From: Parvularcula lutaonensis
Lineage (GTDB): Bacteria; Pseudomonadota; Alphaproteobacteria; Caulobacterales; Parvularculaceae
DNA length: 64,000 nt
Assembly (NCBI RefSeq): GCF_014651915.1
Contig: NZ_BMXU01000001.1
Span: forward strand, 310,001 to 374,000
Direction of reading: 5' to 3'
Translations under genes and position numbers: made by a program
Shown: positions 27,505-38,050 of the stretch, piece after piece
Position numbering within the stretch: position 1 is the stretch's first letter
Layout: the number at the start of each line of letters is the position of its first letter
Notes under the pieces: model-generated
Told to the model about the DNA's origin: nothing
The model's database searches: none
Seen by the model: only the letters and a program-made list of their open reading frames with translations

Positions 27505-28989
27505 ATGCTCAAACAATCCGACGACCATATCCTTCTTGGTGCTGATCATATGGGGGCTGGTGTCGAGCTGCCTCTCAAGATGTGCAACCGCCACGGGCTG
27601 ATCGCCGGGGCGACGGGGACGGGGAAGACTGTCTCTGTGCAGATCATGGCGGAGCATTTCAGTGCGGCCGGGGTTCCTGTTTTCGTGTCTGACGTGAAGG
27701 GTGATCTTGCCGGGCTTGCGGCGGAAGGGGGAGACAAGGACTTCCTTCACGCGAGGGCGGAGAAGATCGGGCTGCAGGGGTATACCGGGAAGAGCTTCCC
27801 TGTGCGCCTGTGGGATTTCTACGGCGAGGGTGGCCTGCCGATCCGGGCGACGGTGACCGAGGTCGGGCCGCTGCTCATGTCACGCATGCTCGACCTCAAC
27901 GATACGCAGGAAGGTGTGCTGGCGATCACCTTCCGGGTGGCTGACGAGGATGGGCTGCCGCTTCTCGATCTCAAGGACCTGCGTGCGCTGCTGGCCCATG
28001 TCAGTGAACGGAGGGCCGAGCTTTCGGCGATGTATGGTAACGTCTCGCCGTCGTCAGTGGCAGCGATCCAGCGGCGGCTGATCCAGCTCGAGGACCAGGG
28101 GGGCGAGCTCTTCTTTGGTGAGCCTGCCCTCGACGTCAGAGATCTTCTGAGAACGACCCGTGACGGACAGGGTATCATCAATGTCCTGAAGGCCGATAAG
28201 TTGATGATGGCGCCGAGGCTCTACGGCGCTTTCCTTCTCTGGCTGCTGTCAGAGCTGTTCGAAGAGCTGCCGGAGGTCGGTGACCCGGAGAAACCAAAGC
28301 TTGTCTTCGTATTCGACGAGGCGCACCTCCTTTTCGATGGAGCTTCCAAGTCGCTCCTCGACAAGGTGGAGCAGGTCTGCCGCCTGATCCGGTCGAAGGG
28401 CGTCGGCGTGTTCTTCGCGACGCAGGATCCCGGCGACATTCCCGATGACGTGGCCGGGCAGCTTGGCAGCAAGATCCAGCACGCTCTCCGCGCCTTCACC
28501 CCTGCGCAGCAGAAGCGGGTGAAGGCTGCGGCCGACGGTTTTCGTCCGAACCCGGCATTTGATACGCGCGAGGTCATCACCGAGCTGGGTGTCGGCGAGG
28601 CGCTGGTCTCGACCCTCCAGAAGAAGGGCATCCCGACCCCTGTTTCGCGCATGTTGATCCGTCCGCCTGCGTCACGGCTCGGGCCGCTGACCGACAAGGA
28701 AAGGAAGGCGATCCTGAGGGACGATGAGCTTTCCAGCATCTATGCCAAGCCTGTGGATAACCGCTCGGCCCACGAGATGCTGGCCGAAAGGGCCGAACGC
28801 ATGGCCCGCGAGGCGGAAAAGGCCGAGACCAAGACGGTACGGGAGAAGCGCCAGCGCTCAACGAAACGCCGACGCTCCTCACGCATGACGACCACGGAGC
28901 GCGCGATCAACCAGGCAGCACGGACGGCCTCGGGCACCTTGGTCCGTGAGCTGATCAGGGGCCTACTCGGCGGGTTGAAGCGGCGCTAG
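27505..28989 (+). CDS. HerA-like ATPase (DUF853 family)
   Basis: 494 residues. Walker A is 'IAGATGTGKTVSVQI', Walker B 'LVFVFDEAHLLFD', and an arginine-finger-like segment 'VGVFFATQDPGDIPDDV' follows. The N-terminus 'HILLGADHMGAGVELPLKMCNRHG' is typical of DUF853 proteins, which are widespread in Proteobacteria and related to HerA/FtsK-type translocases. The C-terminal 80 residues are very basic (KRQRSTKRRRSSRMTT), suggesting nucleic-acid contact. Its cellular role is not settled. Possible GTG start at 27502, with ATG 27505 preferred because AGGG lies eight bases before it. Confidence 0.82.
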   Translation: MLKQSDDHILLGADHMGAGVELPLKMCNRHGLIAGATGTGKTVSVQIMAEHFSAAGVPVFVSDVKGDLAGLAAEGGDKDFLHARAEKIGLQGYTGKSFPVRLWDFYGEGGLPIRATVTEVGPLLMSRMLDLNDTQEGVLAITFRVADEDGLPLLDLKDLRALLAHVSERRAELSAMYGNVSPSSVAAIQRRLIQLEDQGGELFFGEPALDVRDLLRTTRDGQGIINVLKADKLMMAPRLYGAFLLWLLSELFEELPEVGDPEKPKLVFVFDEAHLLFDGASKSLLDKVEQVCRLIRSKGVGVFFATQDPGDIPDDVAGQLGSKIQHALRAFTPAQQKRVKAAADGFRPNPAFDTREVITELGVGEALVSTLQKKGIPTPVSRMLIRPPASRLGPLTDKERKAILRDDELSSIYAKPVDNRSAHEMLAERAERMAREAEKAETKTVREKRQRSTKRRRSSRMTTTERAINQAARTASGTLVRELIRGLLGGLKRR

Positions 28990-28994
28990 CTTCC

Positions 28995-29630
28995 GTGGGA
29001 AGAGGTTTCTTTGCGTTCTTGGCCCTGTTGGTCTTGGTGCTCTCGACCTCCCTCGGTCTTGAGGCGACGATGTCGGTCAACTGCGTGAATAGTGAGTGCG
29101 TGACCCGAGGGTCGACCTCTCCGGCAGCGATGGTGGCTGGAGTGTCGCTTTTTCGCCTGTCCTTCTTTGTCCCGCGAAAAGCCGTGGCAGAGGTGATCGA
29201 CGGTCCAGCCAGTCTGCGCCGACGCTTGGTGGCAGCGTATACCGATTTTTTCATCTCGCTGAGCATCACCCTCCCGTTTCTCGCATTTTTCTTTGTGGCC
29301 GTGGAAGCGCTGAATTCTGGAGAGTTCGCGTGGGAGTTCAGCAGGGATTATGTGTTGCCTACAGACTTGCTGATCGTATTTGCATCGCTAGTCTTAACGT
29401 TTGGGTTCCTGTTTTTCTAATTCTGGTGGGCCATTCGCAGCCGGACGGCGACTGTTGGACAGTATATTTTCGGGTTTTCGGTCATCGCGTCGGAAGAAGG
29501 CAGGTTGCCAGCGGCTCGTCTTGCCTGGTGGCCAATCCTGACGTCAGATCCGATGAAGCTACGCGGGATCCGTCGTCTGCTCGAAAGGCTCCGGGATGCT
29601 GAGCACGCTCGGCGGGTCGTGCGATCTTAG
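28995..29630 (+). pseudogene. RDD-like membrane protein gene interrupted by in-frame TAA
   Basis: A GTG at 28995, 6 bp after the ATPase stop, opens a frame of 141 codons ending TAA (29418-29420). The frame carries on without another stop to TAG at 29628-29630 for 69 more codons. The first part has a TM segment, then 'RRRLVAAYTDFFISLSITLPF' (in part; R and D as in RDD domains) and 'TDLLIVFASLVLTFGFLFF'. The part after the TAA reads 'FWWAIRSRTATVGQYIFGFSVI', which matches the closing segment of RDD domains (T.G....g..V). So one about 211-codon gene is split by a stop where a Tyr-like residue of the third helix would be. A natural mutation, a sequencing error or readthrough are the options. Confidence 0.6.
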
Positions 29631-30021
29631 TAGCTCCGTCGGAACCTTCGCGTTCGGCACTTTTCTTCAGGGGCGGTGAGGCGCGGGTCTCGCTGCACTC
29701 CACCCTCTGTCCTTCCGGGTGGGCGAGGCTGACGCCCGGAAGTCATAGGAAGCACTGTTTGGTCCTGGGCACGCTCTGCGAGCGCCCCACAGAGCACTTT
29801 AAGCCCTCGTCCCCGCGGCACGATTGTCATCCGTAGCGACGAGGAACACCGCCCCGCTGCCAAACCGTGACGAACCCGGATTGTCCTGACCAGCAGCAGG
29901 GACGGACAGGATACGCTGGCTGGAAGGAGCGGGGATAAGTTTTGGGAAGCTGGCAAAATCGCTCACTGATTGCGACCCGTGCCTATTCAATTGAACGGAG
30001 AACTGCAGTAGGCTTTTCGCC
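29631..30021. other. 391-bp intergenic region
   Basis: No convincing gene. It has an 8-bp perfect inverted repeat CTTCCGGG/CCCGGAAG at 29712-29742 with a 15-base spacer, and a 10-bp palindrome TTCAATTGAA at 29986-29995, 26 bp before the next ATG, which could be an operator. Several frames are open on both strands but show no protein-like features. Confidence 0.5.
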
Positions 30022-30342
30022 ATGACCGCGAGCTGGGGACATCGGCGTCAACAAACTGTGCGGGGAGCGTCCTGGCTGATCGCCGCGCTGGTGCTGTATG
30101 TCTTCGCCAGTGCGGCAGGTGCCGCGCACCAGCACGCCGGTGACGAGCACCTGCCTGGAAACAAGCAGGAATGCCTTGCCTGTGCGATCGGGTCTCTCGG
30201 AGACGACCCGGTGCTGCCCGCCGACGAGGCAGAGCTCCCCTTGCCAGCACTCACGCGCGACGCCCCGGAGCGAGCGGACGAGAGCACTGCCGGTCGCCGC
30301 GCCCGTCAGAACGTCCAGCCCCGCGCGCCCCCTGCTGCCTGA
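30022..30342 (+). CDS. Small membrane-anchored or exported His/Cys protein
   Basis: 106 residues. A basic start is followed by the TM/signal segment 'ASWLIAALVLYVFASAAGAA', then 'HQHAGDEHLPG' and 'CLACAIGS' (a CxxC pair), with an acidic/Pro-rich tail. The layout (one TM, His cluster, CxxC) resembles DUF2946-type envelope proteins of metal-handling operons. The start has only a poor SD. It lies 43 bp before a Fur/Zur-type regulator, so a metal-related role, perhaps zinc, is a reasonable guess and no more. Confidence 0.5.
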   Translation: MTASWGHRRQQTVRGASWLIAALVLYVFASAAGAAHQHAGDEHLPGNKQECLACAIGSLGDDPVLPADEAELPLPALTRDAPERADESTAGRRARQNVQPRAPPAA

Positions 30343-30385
30343 CTGAAGACGCATCCACGCAGATTTTCATTCAGGGAGGACGATC

Positions 30386-30847
30386 ATGTCCCATCGTCTG
30401 GCGGTCGTCAGTGACCGCAACGCTATCGCCCAACCGGTCAAGCGCCGGGAGCGCATGACCGCCAATGACCGCATGGTTATCGAGTGCCTGCGTGAGCAGG
30501 GGCGACCGATGAAGGCCTATGACTTGCTGGATTGCCTTCGCGCCGGCGGGATCAATGCGCCCATGACCATCTACCGCGCCCTGTCGCGGCTGACGGAGAG
30601 TGGCAAGGTCAAGAAGATCGAGTCGCTGAACGCCTATTTCGCAATGCCCGCCGATGAGGCTTCAGGGCCGACAGCCTTCCTGCTCTGCGACAGGTGCCAG
30701 GCGGTGAGCCTTCTGCCTGTGGAGGACCATGCGCTGCTGGCGTTGGTGCCCGAAGGTGTCGAACTCAAAGAGGCAGCGATCGAGCTGACGACGGGATGCC
30801 TCGACGGCAAGCCGGCTGTCTCTGAGGGGACCTGCCGGAAGAGCTGA
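30386..30847 (+). CDS. Fur family metal-responsive regulator (Zur-like)
   Basis: 153 residues. The winged helix is 'NDRMVIECLREQGRPMKAYDLLDCLRAGGI' (in part) and 'PMTIYRALSRLTESGKVKKIESLNAYFAM'. The dimer/metal part has 'LLCDRCQAVSLLPVEDHALLAL' with CxxC, plus Cys in 'TTGCLDGK' and 'GTCRKS'. The Ala-Tyr-Asp-Leu-Leu and Thr-Ile-Tyr-Arg-Ala segments are more Zur than Fur. GGGAGG lies six bases before the ATG. Zur with zinc would repress uptake genes, and none is adjacent except possibly the small His/Cys protein upstream. Confidence 0.83.
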   Translation: MSHRLAVVSDRNAIAQPVKRRERMTANDRMVIECLREQGRPMKAYDLLDCLRAGGINAPMTIYRALSRLTESGKVKKIESLNAYFAMPADEASGPTAFLLCDRCQAVSLLPVEDHALLALVPEGVELKEAAIELTTGCLDGKPAVSEGTCRKS

Positions 30848-30878
30848 CCACGCGCCGGGATTGGGATAGGCTGGGGCC

Positions 30879-31289
30879 ATGTCCGTCTGGTCCCCCAGCC
30901 GCTCCGGCGATCCGGAGCCCGACGCCTTTCGCCGCATGGCGGAGGAAGCCTATGCCCGTATCCCCGAGGCGTTCCGTACCCTGACGGCGGATCTCGTCAT
31001 CAGGACGCCTGACCTGCCGACCGAGGACGTGCTCGCCGAGCTCGGGATCGAGGATCCCTACGGGCTTCTCGGACTCTATCACGGCATCGACCTCACGCGG
31101 AAGTCACTGTTCGACGTATCAGGGGAGCCGGACACGGTGTTCCTCTACCGGCTGCCGATCCTGCGCTTCTGGCGCGAGGGGACGGACAGCCTGGAGGAGA
31201 TCGTGGAGCATGTGCTGGTCCACGAGATCGGCCATCACTTCGGCTTCTCCGACGAAGACATGGAGGCCATCGAAAGCTCCGAGGACTGA
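30879..31289 (+). CDS. Small zincin-like metallopeptidase (COG3824 type)
   Basis: 136 residues. The C-terminal 'HVLVHEIGHHFGFSDEDME' carries HExxH followed by HxxxxxxD/E, as in the small cytoplasmic metallopeptidase-like family of alpha- and actinobacteria. The central 'YGLLGLYHGIDLT' and 'DTVFLYRLPILRFWREG' are also typical. Enzymatic activity is unproven for most members. Its last 55 bp overlap the 3' end of a convergent membrane-protein gene. Confidence 0.8.
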   Translation: MSVWSPSRSGDPEPDAFRRMAEEAYARIPEAFRTLTADLVIRTPDLPTEDVLAELGIEDPYGLLGLYHGIDLTRKSLFDVSGEPDTVFLYRLPILRFWREGTDSLEEIVEHVLVHEIGHHFGFSDEDMEAIESSED

Positions 31290-31627
31290 TCGGTGTCCCC
31301 GGCCTCTTCGAGGGCTTCGCGCTTCTTCTTCTGGACCGAGTTGTAGGTCGACCAGAGGCCGAGGGCGATCAGGACGGCGATGGCGCCATAGACCCAGCCG
31401 GGCAGGTTCTCTCCGAATACAGCCACGTAGAGATAGGGCTGGATGGCGAAGTAGAGCAGCAGCAGCGCCTGCAGCGTCACGGACTTTTTCTGCCGCGCGC
31501 GGTTCGTCAACCAAGCAAGGATGCCGAGGAAGACGGGGATGCCGCCGACATAAAGGATCCCGAAGATCCAGGGGTTCACATTGTAGGCCTCACTCAGCCC
31601 GAAGAACCATTCGCTCAAGCCTTCCAT
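31235..31627 (-). CDS. Small membrane protein, unknown function
   Basis: 130 residues from ATG 31627, which has GGGAGG four bases upstream. Three TM segments are visible: 'PWIFGILYVGGIPVFLGILAWL' (in part), 'LQALLLLYFAIQPYLYVAVF' and 'VYGAIAVLIALGLWST'. A charged tail follows, 'SVQKKKREALEEAGD'. The topology recalls PQ-loop-like or small YfjD-type membrane proteins, but I do not recognise a family. The 3' end overlaps the zincin gene tail-to-tail. Confidence 0.6.
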   Translation of the reverse strand: MEGLSEWFFGLSEAYNVNPWIFGILYVGGIPVFLGILAWLTNRARQKKSVTLQALLLLYFAIQPYLYVAVFGENLPGWVYGAIAVLIALGLWSTYNSVQKKKREALEEAGDTDQSSELSMASMSSSEKPK

Positions 31628-31786
31628 GCGGCCTCCCGGTTTGCTGCCCCCCTGTTCGGGGCGCATCGCTGCGCGGTTACCATGAACAGGTGCTTAAGCG
31701 CATCGCGCGAGTTGGCCAGCGCGGGGAAGCAGCATCGTAGGACAAATTTGATCCAATGCCCGCTGGTTCGGGAGGGTATGGAACCT

Positions 31787-32452
31787 ATGAAACGTCTTCT
31801 TCTTACTGCTGCCGCATCGGTCGCGGCCCTGTCCTCGTCCGCTCTTGCCGGTATCGGTGCGGATGTTTCTGTCGGTACGCCCGGCGTCAGCGGCAATGTG
31901 CACTATCAGGTGACGCCGTTCGTGACCCTCCGCGGCGGAGCGAATTTCTTCGAGTTCGAGATGGAGGACATGGAGTTCGACGGCATCTCCTATGATGTCG
32001 ATTTCGGCTTCACGCAGCTCGGCGGCTATGTCGACCTGCACCCGATGATGAACGGCTTCACCGTGACGGGCGGGATGCTGTTCGGCGAGCGCCAGATCGA
32101 GCTGAGCGCAACGCCGGTGGACCCGGTCGAGATCGGTGGACAGACCTTCTCCGCGAGCGATGTCGGTTCCCTCGTCGGGAGCGCGAATTTCGGCGATACC
32201 TCGTACTATGCAGGTGTCGGCTGGGACTCGACGACCCATGGCCTGATGCCGGTGTCCTTCGTGATCCGCGCAGGCGTGCTGATGACGGACTCGCCGGAGA
32301 TCTCGCTGGTCAATGTCGGCGGCAGCACTGACCCGATCATCCAGTCGCAGATCGACGCGGAGATCGCGACGGAGATCAACCAGCTCCAAAGCGACTTCGA
32401 GGACTTCGAGTTCTATCCGATGGTCTCGATTGGGATCGGCTTCGGCTTCTGA
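31787..32452 (+). CDS. Outer-membrane beta-barrel-like protein
   Basis: 221 residues. Signal peptide 'MKRLLLTAAASVAALSSSALA', then alternating Gly/aromatic strands: 'VHYQVTPFVTLRGGANFFEF', 'YDVDFGFTQLGGYVDLHP', 'FTVTGGMLFGERQIEL' and 'SYYAGVGWDST'. The C-terminus 'PMVSIGIGFGF' ends in Phe, as expected for insertion by BAM. It resembles OmpW/opacity-type small barrels with about 8 strands. Start ATG 31787 is chosen because GGGAGGG lies about ten bases before it. Upstream in-frame ATGs would spoil the signal peptide. Function unknown. Confidence 0.72.
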   Translation: MKRLLLTAAASVAALSSSALAGIGADVSVGTPGVSGNVHYQVTPFVTLRGGANFFEFEMEDMEFDGISYDVDFGFTQLGGYVDLHPMMNGFTVTGGMLFGERQIELSATPVDPVEIGGQTFSASDVGSLVGSANFGDTSYYAGVGWDSTTHGLMPVSFVIRAGVLMTDSPEISLVNVGGSTDPIIQSQIDAEIATEINQLQSDFEDFEFYPMVSIGIGFGF

Positions 32453-32468
32453 GCCAACGAGGATTGAC

Positions 32469-32490
32469 GATATAAGGAAATCCTTATATC
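32469..32490. promoter_or_regulatory. Perfect 10+2+10 palindrome, likely SahR-type operator
   Basis: Half-site GATATAAGGA at 32469-32478, centre AA, and its exact reverse complement at 32481-32490. It lies 20 bp before the GTG of the ArsR/methyltransferase regulator that heads the metF-metH operon. AT-rich palindromes of this size are the operators of the SahR methionine-cycle regulator in Proteobacteria. In a GC-rich genome a perfect AT-rich 22-mer is very unlikely to be chance. Confidence 0.75.
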
Positions 32491-32510
32491 GCAGCGCGGT
32501 GAGGTGAGCC

Positions 32511-33482
32511 GTGCTTTTCGGTCCGAGTTTAGAACAATTGCGCGCAGCGGGTGAGGAAACCCGCCTGCGCGTTCTTTGCTTATTGCGGCAGGGGGACCTG
32601 ACGGTCTCCGAGCTGACCCGCGCGCTGGGCCAGTTGCAACCGCGGGTGAGCCGCCACCTGCGCATCCTCGTCGATGCAGGTCTCATCAAGCCATACCAGG
32701 AAGGCTCCTGGCGGTTTTACAGGCTCTCGGCCTTGCCTGCGTGGCTGGCGGAGCTGCTCGACGGGCTCGAAGGCGAAGAGGTCGATGCGCTGGCGAAGGC
32801 GATCGACGAGATTCGCGCCGAGCGGGCCAAGAGGGCCGCTGACTTTTTCGCGGAGAATGCCGAGGAGTGGGACGCACTGCGCCTCCTGCACACGGATGAC
32901 CGCCTGATCGAAGAGGCGATCCTGTCGCTGGCGCCTGACCGGGTGGACAGCTTTGCCGACCTCGGAACCGGGACGGGACGTATGCTGATCGTCCTCAAGG
33001 ACCGCTACCGTGAGGCCGTGGGCTATGACCTCTCCCCGGAGATGCTCTCGGTCGCGCGCGTGCGGCTGGACGAAGAGGGGGTGAAGAACGCTCGGGTGAG
33101 ACGACGGGACATCCTGGCGCCGGACCAGGTGCCGCCTGCTTCGGCTGACCTGGTGTGCCTGCACCATGTCCTGCACTTCCTTGGCGAGCCGGAACGGGCG
33201 GTGGAGGTTGGCGCGGCGACCCTGCGTCCGGGGGGATCGCTTCTGATCGCGGATTTCGCTTCTCATGGGATGGAAGAGCTCCGCGAGCGCTATGCCCACC
33301 GGCGACTTGGTTTTGATACTGAAGATATTGTCGAGTTTGCCCGGCGCGCGAACCTGATCCTGAAGGATGAGACCTCGCTGGCGCCGCGCTCTGGCGGCGG
33401 GCTCGTCAGCAAGATCTGGCGGCTGGACAAGCCGCTTTCAGCCACCCATTCGGCACCCCAGCGGGAGACAGCCCTTGTCTGA
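32511..33482 (+). CDS. SahR-like regulator: ArsR HTH fused to a SAM-dependent methyltransferase domain
   Basis: 323 residues from GTG 32511 (SD GGTGAGG). Residues about 5-90 form an ArsR-type winged helix ('ETRLRVLCLLRQGDLTVSELTRALGQLQPRVSRHLRILVDAGLI' in parts). Residues about 130-290 form a class I methyltransferase with motif I 'FADLGTGTGRMLIVL' and 'AVGYDLSPEMLSVARVRL'. In Proteobacteria such fusions upstream of metF/metH are SahR-like regulators that sense S-adenosylhomocysteine/SAM status. The gene overlaps metF by 8 bp, and the perfect palindrome 20 bp upstream is its likely operator, so autoregulation of the operon is expected. Confidence 0.82.
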   Translation: MLFGPSLEQLRAAGEETRLRVLCLLRQGDLTVSELTRALGQLQPRVSRHLRILVDAGLIKPYQEGSWRFYRLSALPAWLAELLDGLEGEEVDALAKAIDEIRAERAKRAADFFAENAEEWDALRLLHTDDRLIEEAILSLAPDRVDSFADLGTGTGRMLIVLKDRYREAVGYDLSPEMLSVARVRLDEEGVKNARVRRRDILAPDQVPPASADLVCLHHVLHFLGEPERAVEVGAATLRPGGSLLIADFASHGMEELRERYAHRRLGFDTEDIVEFARRANLILKDETSLAPRSGGGLVSKIWRLDKPLSATHSAPQRETALV

Positions 33483-34329
33483 CTTATCGGTGAGTTTCGA
33501 GTTCTTCCCGCCCAAGACCGAAGCGATGGCGGAGAAGCTGTGGGCGTCAGTGGAGAAGCTCGCACCGCTCAAGCCGAGCTTCGTCTCCGTCACTTATGGC
33601 GCAGGCGGATCGACTCGCGAGCGAACCCATGCCACCGTCGAAAAGATCGTGCAGAACACGGATCTCCCGGTGGCGGCGCACCTGACGACGATCGACGCGA
33701 CAACCAGCGAGGTGGACGACGTCCTGCGCAGCTACTGGGATGCCGGGGTCAGGCATATCGTGGCCCTGCGCGGTGATCCCGCCGACGGTGTGGGTGAGCG
33801 CTACGTACCGGCTCCGGATGGTTATGCAGGCGCGGCAGAGCTGGCGGCGGGTGCGAAACGGATTGCGGATTTCGAGATCTCGGTCGGCTGCTATCCCGAG
33901 AAGCATCCGGAAAGCCCGAGCTTCGAGCATGATATCGACCTCCTGAAACGGAAGGTGGACAACGGCGCCACGCGGGCCATTACGCAGTTTTTCTACGATA
34001 ATGATGTCTACGAACGTTATGTCGAGATGGTCCGAAAGGCCGGGATCGACATCCCGATCGTACCGGGAATAATGCCGGTGAACAGCTTCAGGGCGCTGAC
34101 CCGCATGGCGAAGCTGTGCAACGCCACGGTGCCGGCGCGATACGAGAAGCTTTTCGGGCATCTCGATGACGACCCGGAGACGCGCCAGCTTGTCGCGGCG
34201 ACGGTGGCGGCCGAGCAGTGCCACGACCTTGCCGAGCGCGGCGTCGACCATTTCCACTTCTACACGCTGAACAAATCCGAACTGACCTATGCGTTGTGCC
34301 ACATGCTTGGCCTGCGTCCGAAGGCCTGA
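33475..34329 (+). CDS. metF: 5,10-methylenetetrahydrofolate reductase
   Basis: 284 residues, FAD TIM barrel. Motifs: '[13 protein letters not shown]', '[22 protein letters not shown]' (in part), 'AHLTTIDAT', '[11 protein letters not shown]' and '[15 protein letters not shown]'. It makes 5-methyl-THF for methionine synthase. The frame offers no ATG near the conserved start. A TTG at 33475, overlapping the regulator stop and with GGGAG seven bases upstream, is the best choice, with GTG 33490 as the alternative. metH starts 5 bp downstream, so metF and metH work in the same step and are cotranscribed. Confidence 0.92.
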   Translation: MSDLSVSFEFFPPKTEAMAEKLWASVEKLAPLKPSFVSVTYGAGGSTRERTHATVEKIVQNTDLPVAAHLTTIDATTSEVDDVLRSYWDAGVRHIVALRGDPADGVGERYVPAPDGYAGAAELAAGAKRIADFEISVGCYPEKHPESPSFEHDIDLLKRKVDNGATRAITQFFYDNDVYERYVEMVRKAGIDIPIVPGIMPVNSFRALTRMAKLCNATVPARYEKLFGHLDDDPETRQLVAATVAAEQCHDLAERGVDHFHFYTLNKSELTYALCHMLGLRPKA

Positions 34330-34334
34330 GGCTC

Positions 34335-36949
<2,615 letters not shown>

Positions 36950-36953
<4 letters not shown>

Positions 36954-37171
36954 GACGCCTTGCGGACCTCCGAATGGCTCTTGAGGACGCGCTGGCCGTC
37001 CTTCTGCTCGATCATGTAGGCGGGGCAGTCGCGTGAAGCCTCGCGCTTGATGTCATTGCCGTCGATCTGGCGCTCGACGTCCTCGGTGAAGCTCTCCTGC
37101 ACCTCGCCGGTGGCGGTGCCGTTGCCCCAGTCCCATTCGACTTTGGTGCCTTTGTTGTAGGCTTTGCTCAT
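36950..37171 (-). CDS. DUF2945 (HVA1/Tudor-like) protein
   Basis: 73 residues from ATG 37171 with AGAGGAG six bases upstream. '[22 protein letters not shown]' (in part) and '[20 protein letters not shown]' match the small DUF2945 family, whose core is a Tudor-like barrel. The family is common in bacteria and fungi and has no established role. It is convergent with metH, and the two stops overlap in CTAG. Confidence 0.82.
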
Positions 37172-37258
37172 GGCGTTCTCCTCTGCGGATATGGAGGGGG
37201 AACGACGCTCACGGCGCGCGCTATCCATCACGTTGATGCGCGGGGACAGTATGCCGCA

Positions 37259-37287
37259 ATAAAAAAGCCCGGCGGAGAGCCGGGCTT
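37259..37287 (-). terminator. Rho-independent terminator of cspA-type gene
   Basis: On the minus strand, AAGCCCGGC and GCCGGGCTT form a 9-bp perfect stem with a five-base loop followed by a run of T. It begins 26 bp after the cold-shock gene stop and matches the intrinsic terminator form exactly. Confidence 0.9.
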
Positions 37288-37312
37288 CGTGATGGTTCCA
37301 AGCCTTCGGGGC

Positions 37313-37522
37313 TTAGAGGACCTTGAGGTCCACGGCGCTGGTCTTGCCACGGCGCTCATCGGTGTAGAGCTCGTAGGAGACCTTCTGGTCTTCCGCGAGG
37401 CCCTGGAGGCCCGAGCGCTGCACTGCGGAGATGTGGACGAAAATGTCCGAACCGCCTTCATCCGGCTGGATGAAGCCATAGCCTTTTTGGTCGTTGAACC
37501 ATTTCACTTTGCCGACTGCCAT
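37313..37522 (-). CDS. Cold-shock domain protein
   Basis: 69 residues forming one OB-fold: 'GKVKWFNDQKGYGFIQPDEG' holds RNP1 (KGYGFI) and 'SDIFVHISAVQRSG' holds RNP2 (DIFVHI). It binds single-stranded RNA/DNA as an RNA chaperone. AAGGAG lies five bases before the ATG. A small GCCC-GAAA-GGGC hairpin sits 25-36 bp upstream of the start in the leader, as often in cold-shock mRNAs. A strong intrinsic terminator follows. Whether it is cold-induced cannot be told. Confidence 0.95.
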   Translation of the reverse strand: MAVGKVKWFNDQKGYGFIQPDEGGSDIFVHISAVQRSGLQGLAEDQKVSYELYTDERRGKTSAVDLKVL

Positions 37523-38050
37523 ACTGGCTCCTTGTCGTTAGATACCGCCCTTTCGGGCCTTGAGCATTCCGGGGGTATCAAGTCGTAGAGCCGTCGGTCT
37601 GACGGTAGTCCAAGTCCAAGACCGACCGTATGCAGCCCTAGACGTGAAACGCCAGGGGTTCGCGGTCAAGACCGAAGTTCATCCGTAGGTTGATAAGACC
37701 CGCAGGTCCGGCGTCGGGGGCAGGCTGAGACGGCGTAGAATGGCGGACGCTGACAAGGGCTGCGGTGACCGTGTTACAAAAAATTCTTGCAAGACCCGCG
37801 ACGCTCGGCCCGTGCGACGGAGAAGCGGTGCAGGTGCTGCCGGAGGAGATACAAAGGCGAAGCTGGTGAGATTTTTGAAGGCGATTGCACGACATTGCTT
37901 AAGGCAAGGCCGGGAATGCGCCAACGCTTGACGACTGGCAGACCGTGATCACCCAGCCAATGAACATGCAGGTCGTGGAAGACCTGTTGGCCTGTTTTGG
38001 CCGTCCGTACCGGGAAGCTTATGGCCGGTGCAAGGTCGCGGACTGAGCGG
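37523..38050. other. 528-bp region without a clear gene (leader of cold-shock gene)
   Basis: Lies upstream of the cold-shock gene and downstream of the response-regulator stop (both minus). It contains the leader hairpin GCCC/GGGC at 37547-37558. Short open frames on both strands (for example minus 37638-37895 and plus 37740-37931) lack SD sites and protein-like composition. A cold-shock 5' UTR and possibly a small RNA could lie here, but nothing proves it. Confidence 0.4.

Noticed and set aside
29627-29956. Minus-strand 109-codon frame in the gap after the RDD-like gene
   Set aside because: Arg/Pro-rich, no SD and no features of a protein.
37955-38044. Small plus-strand frame 'MNMQVVEDLLACFGRPYREA' and onwards
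   Set aside because: Fewer than 35 codons, no SD and no context; cannot be supported as a gene.
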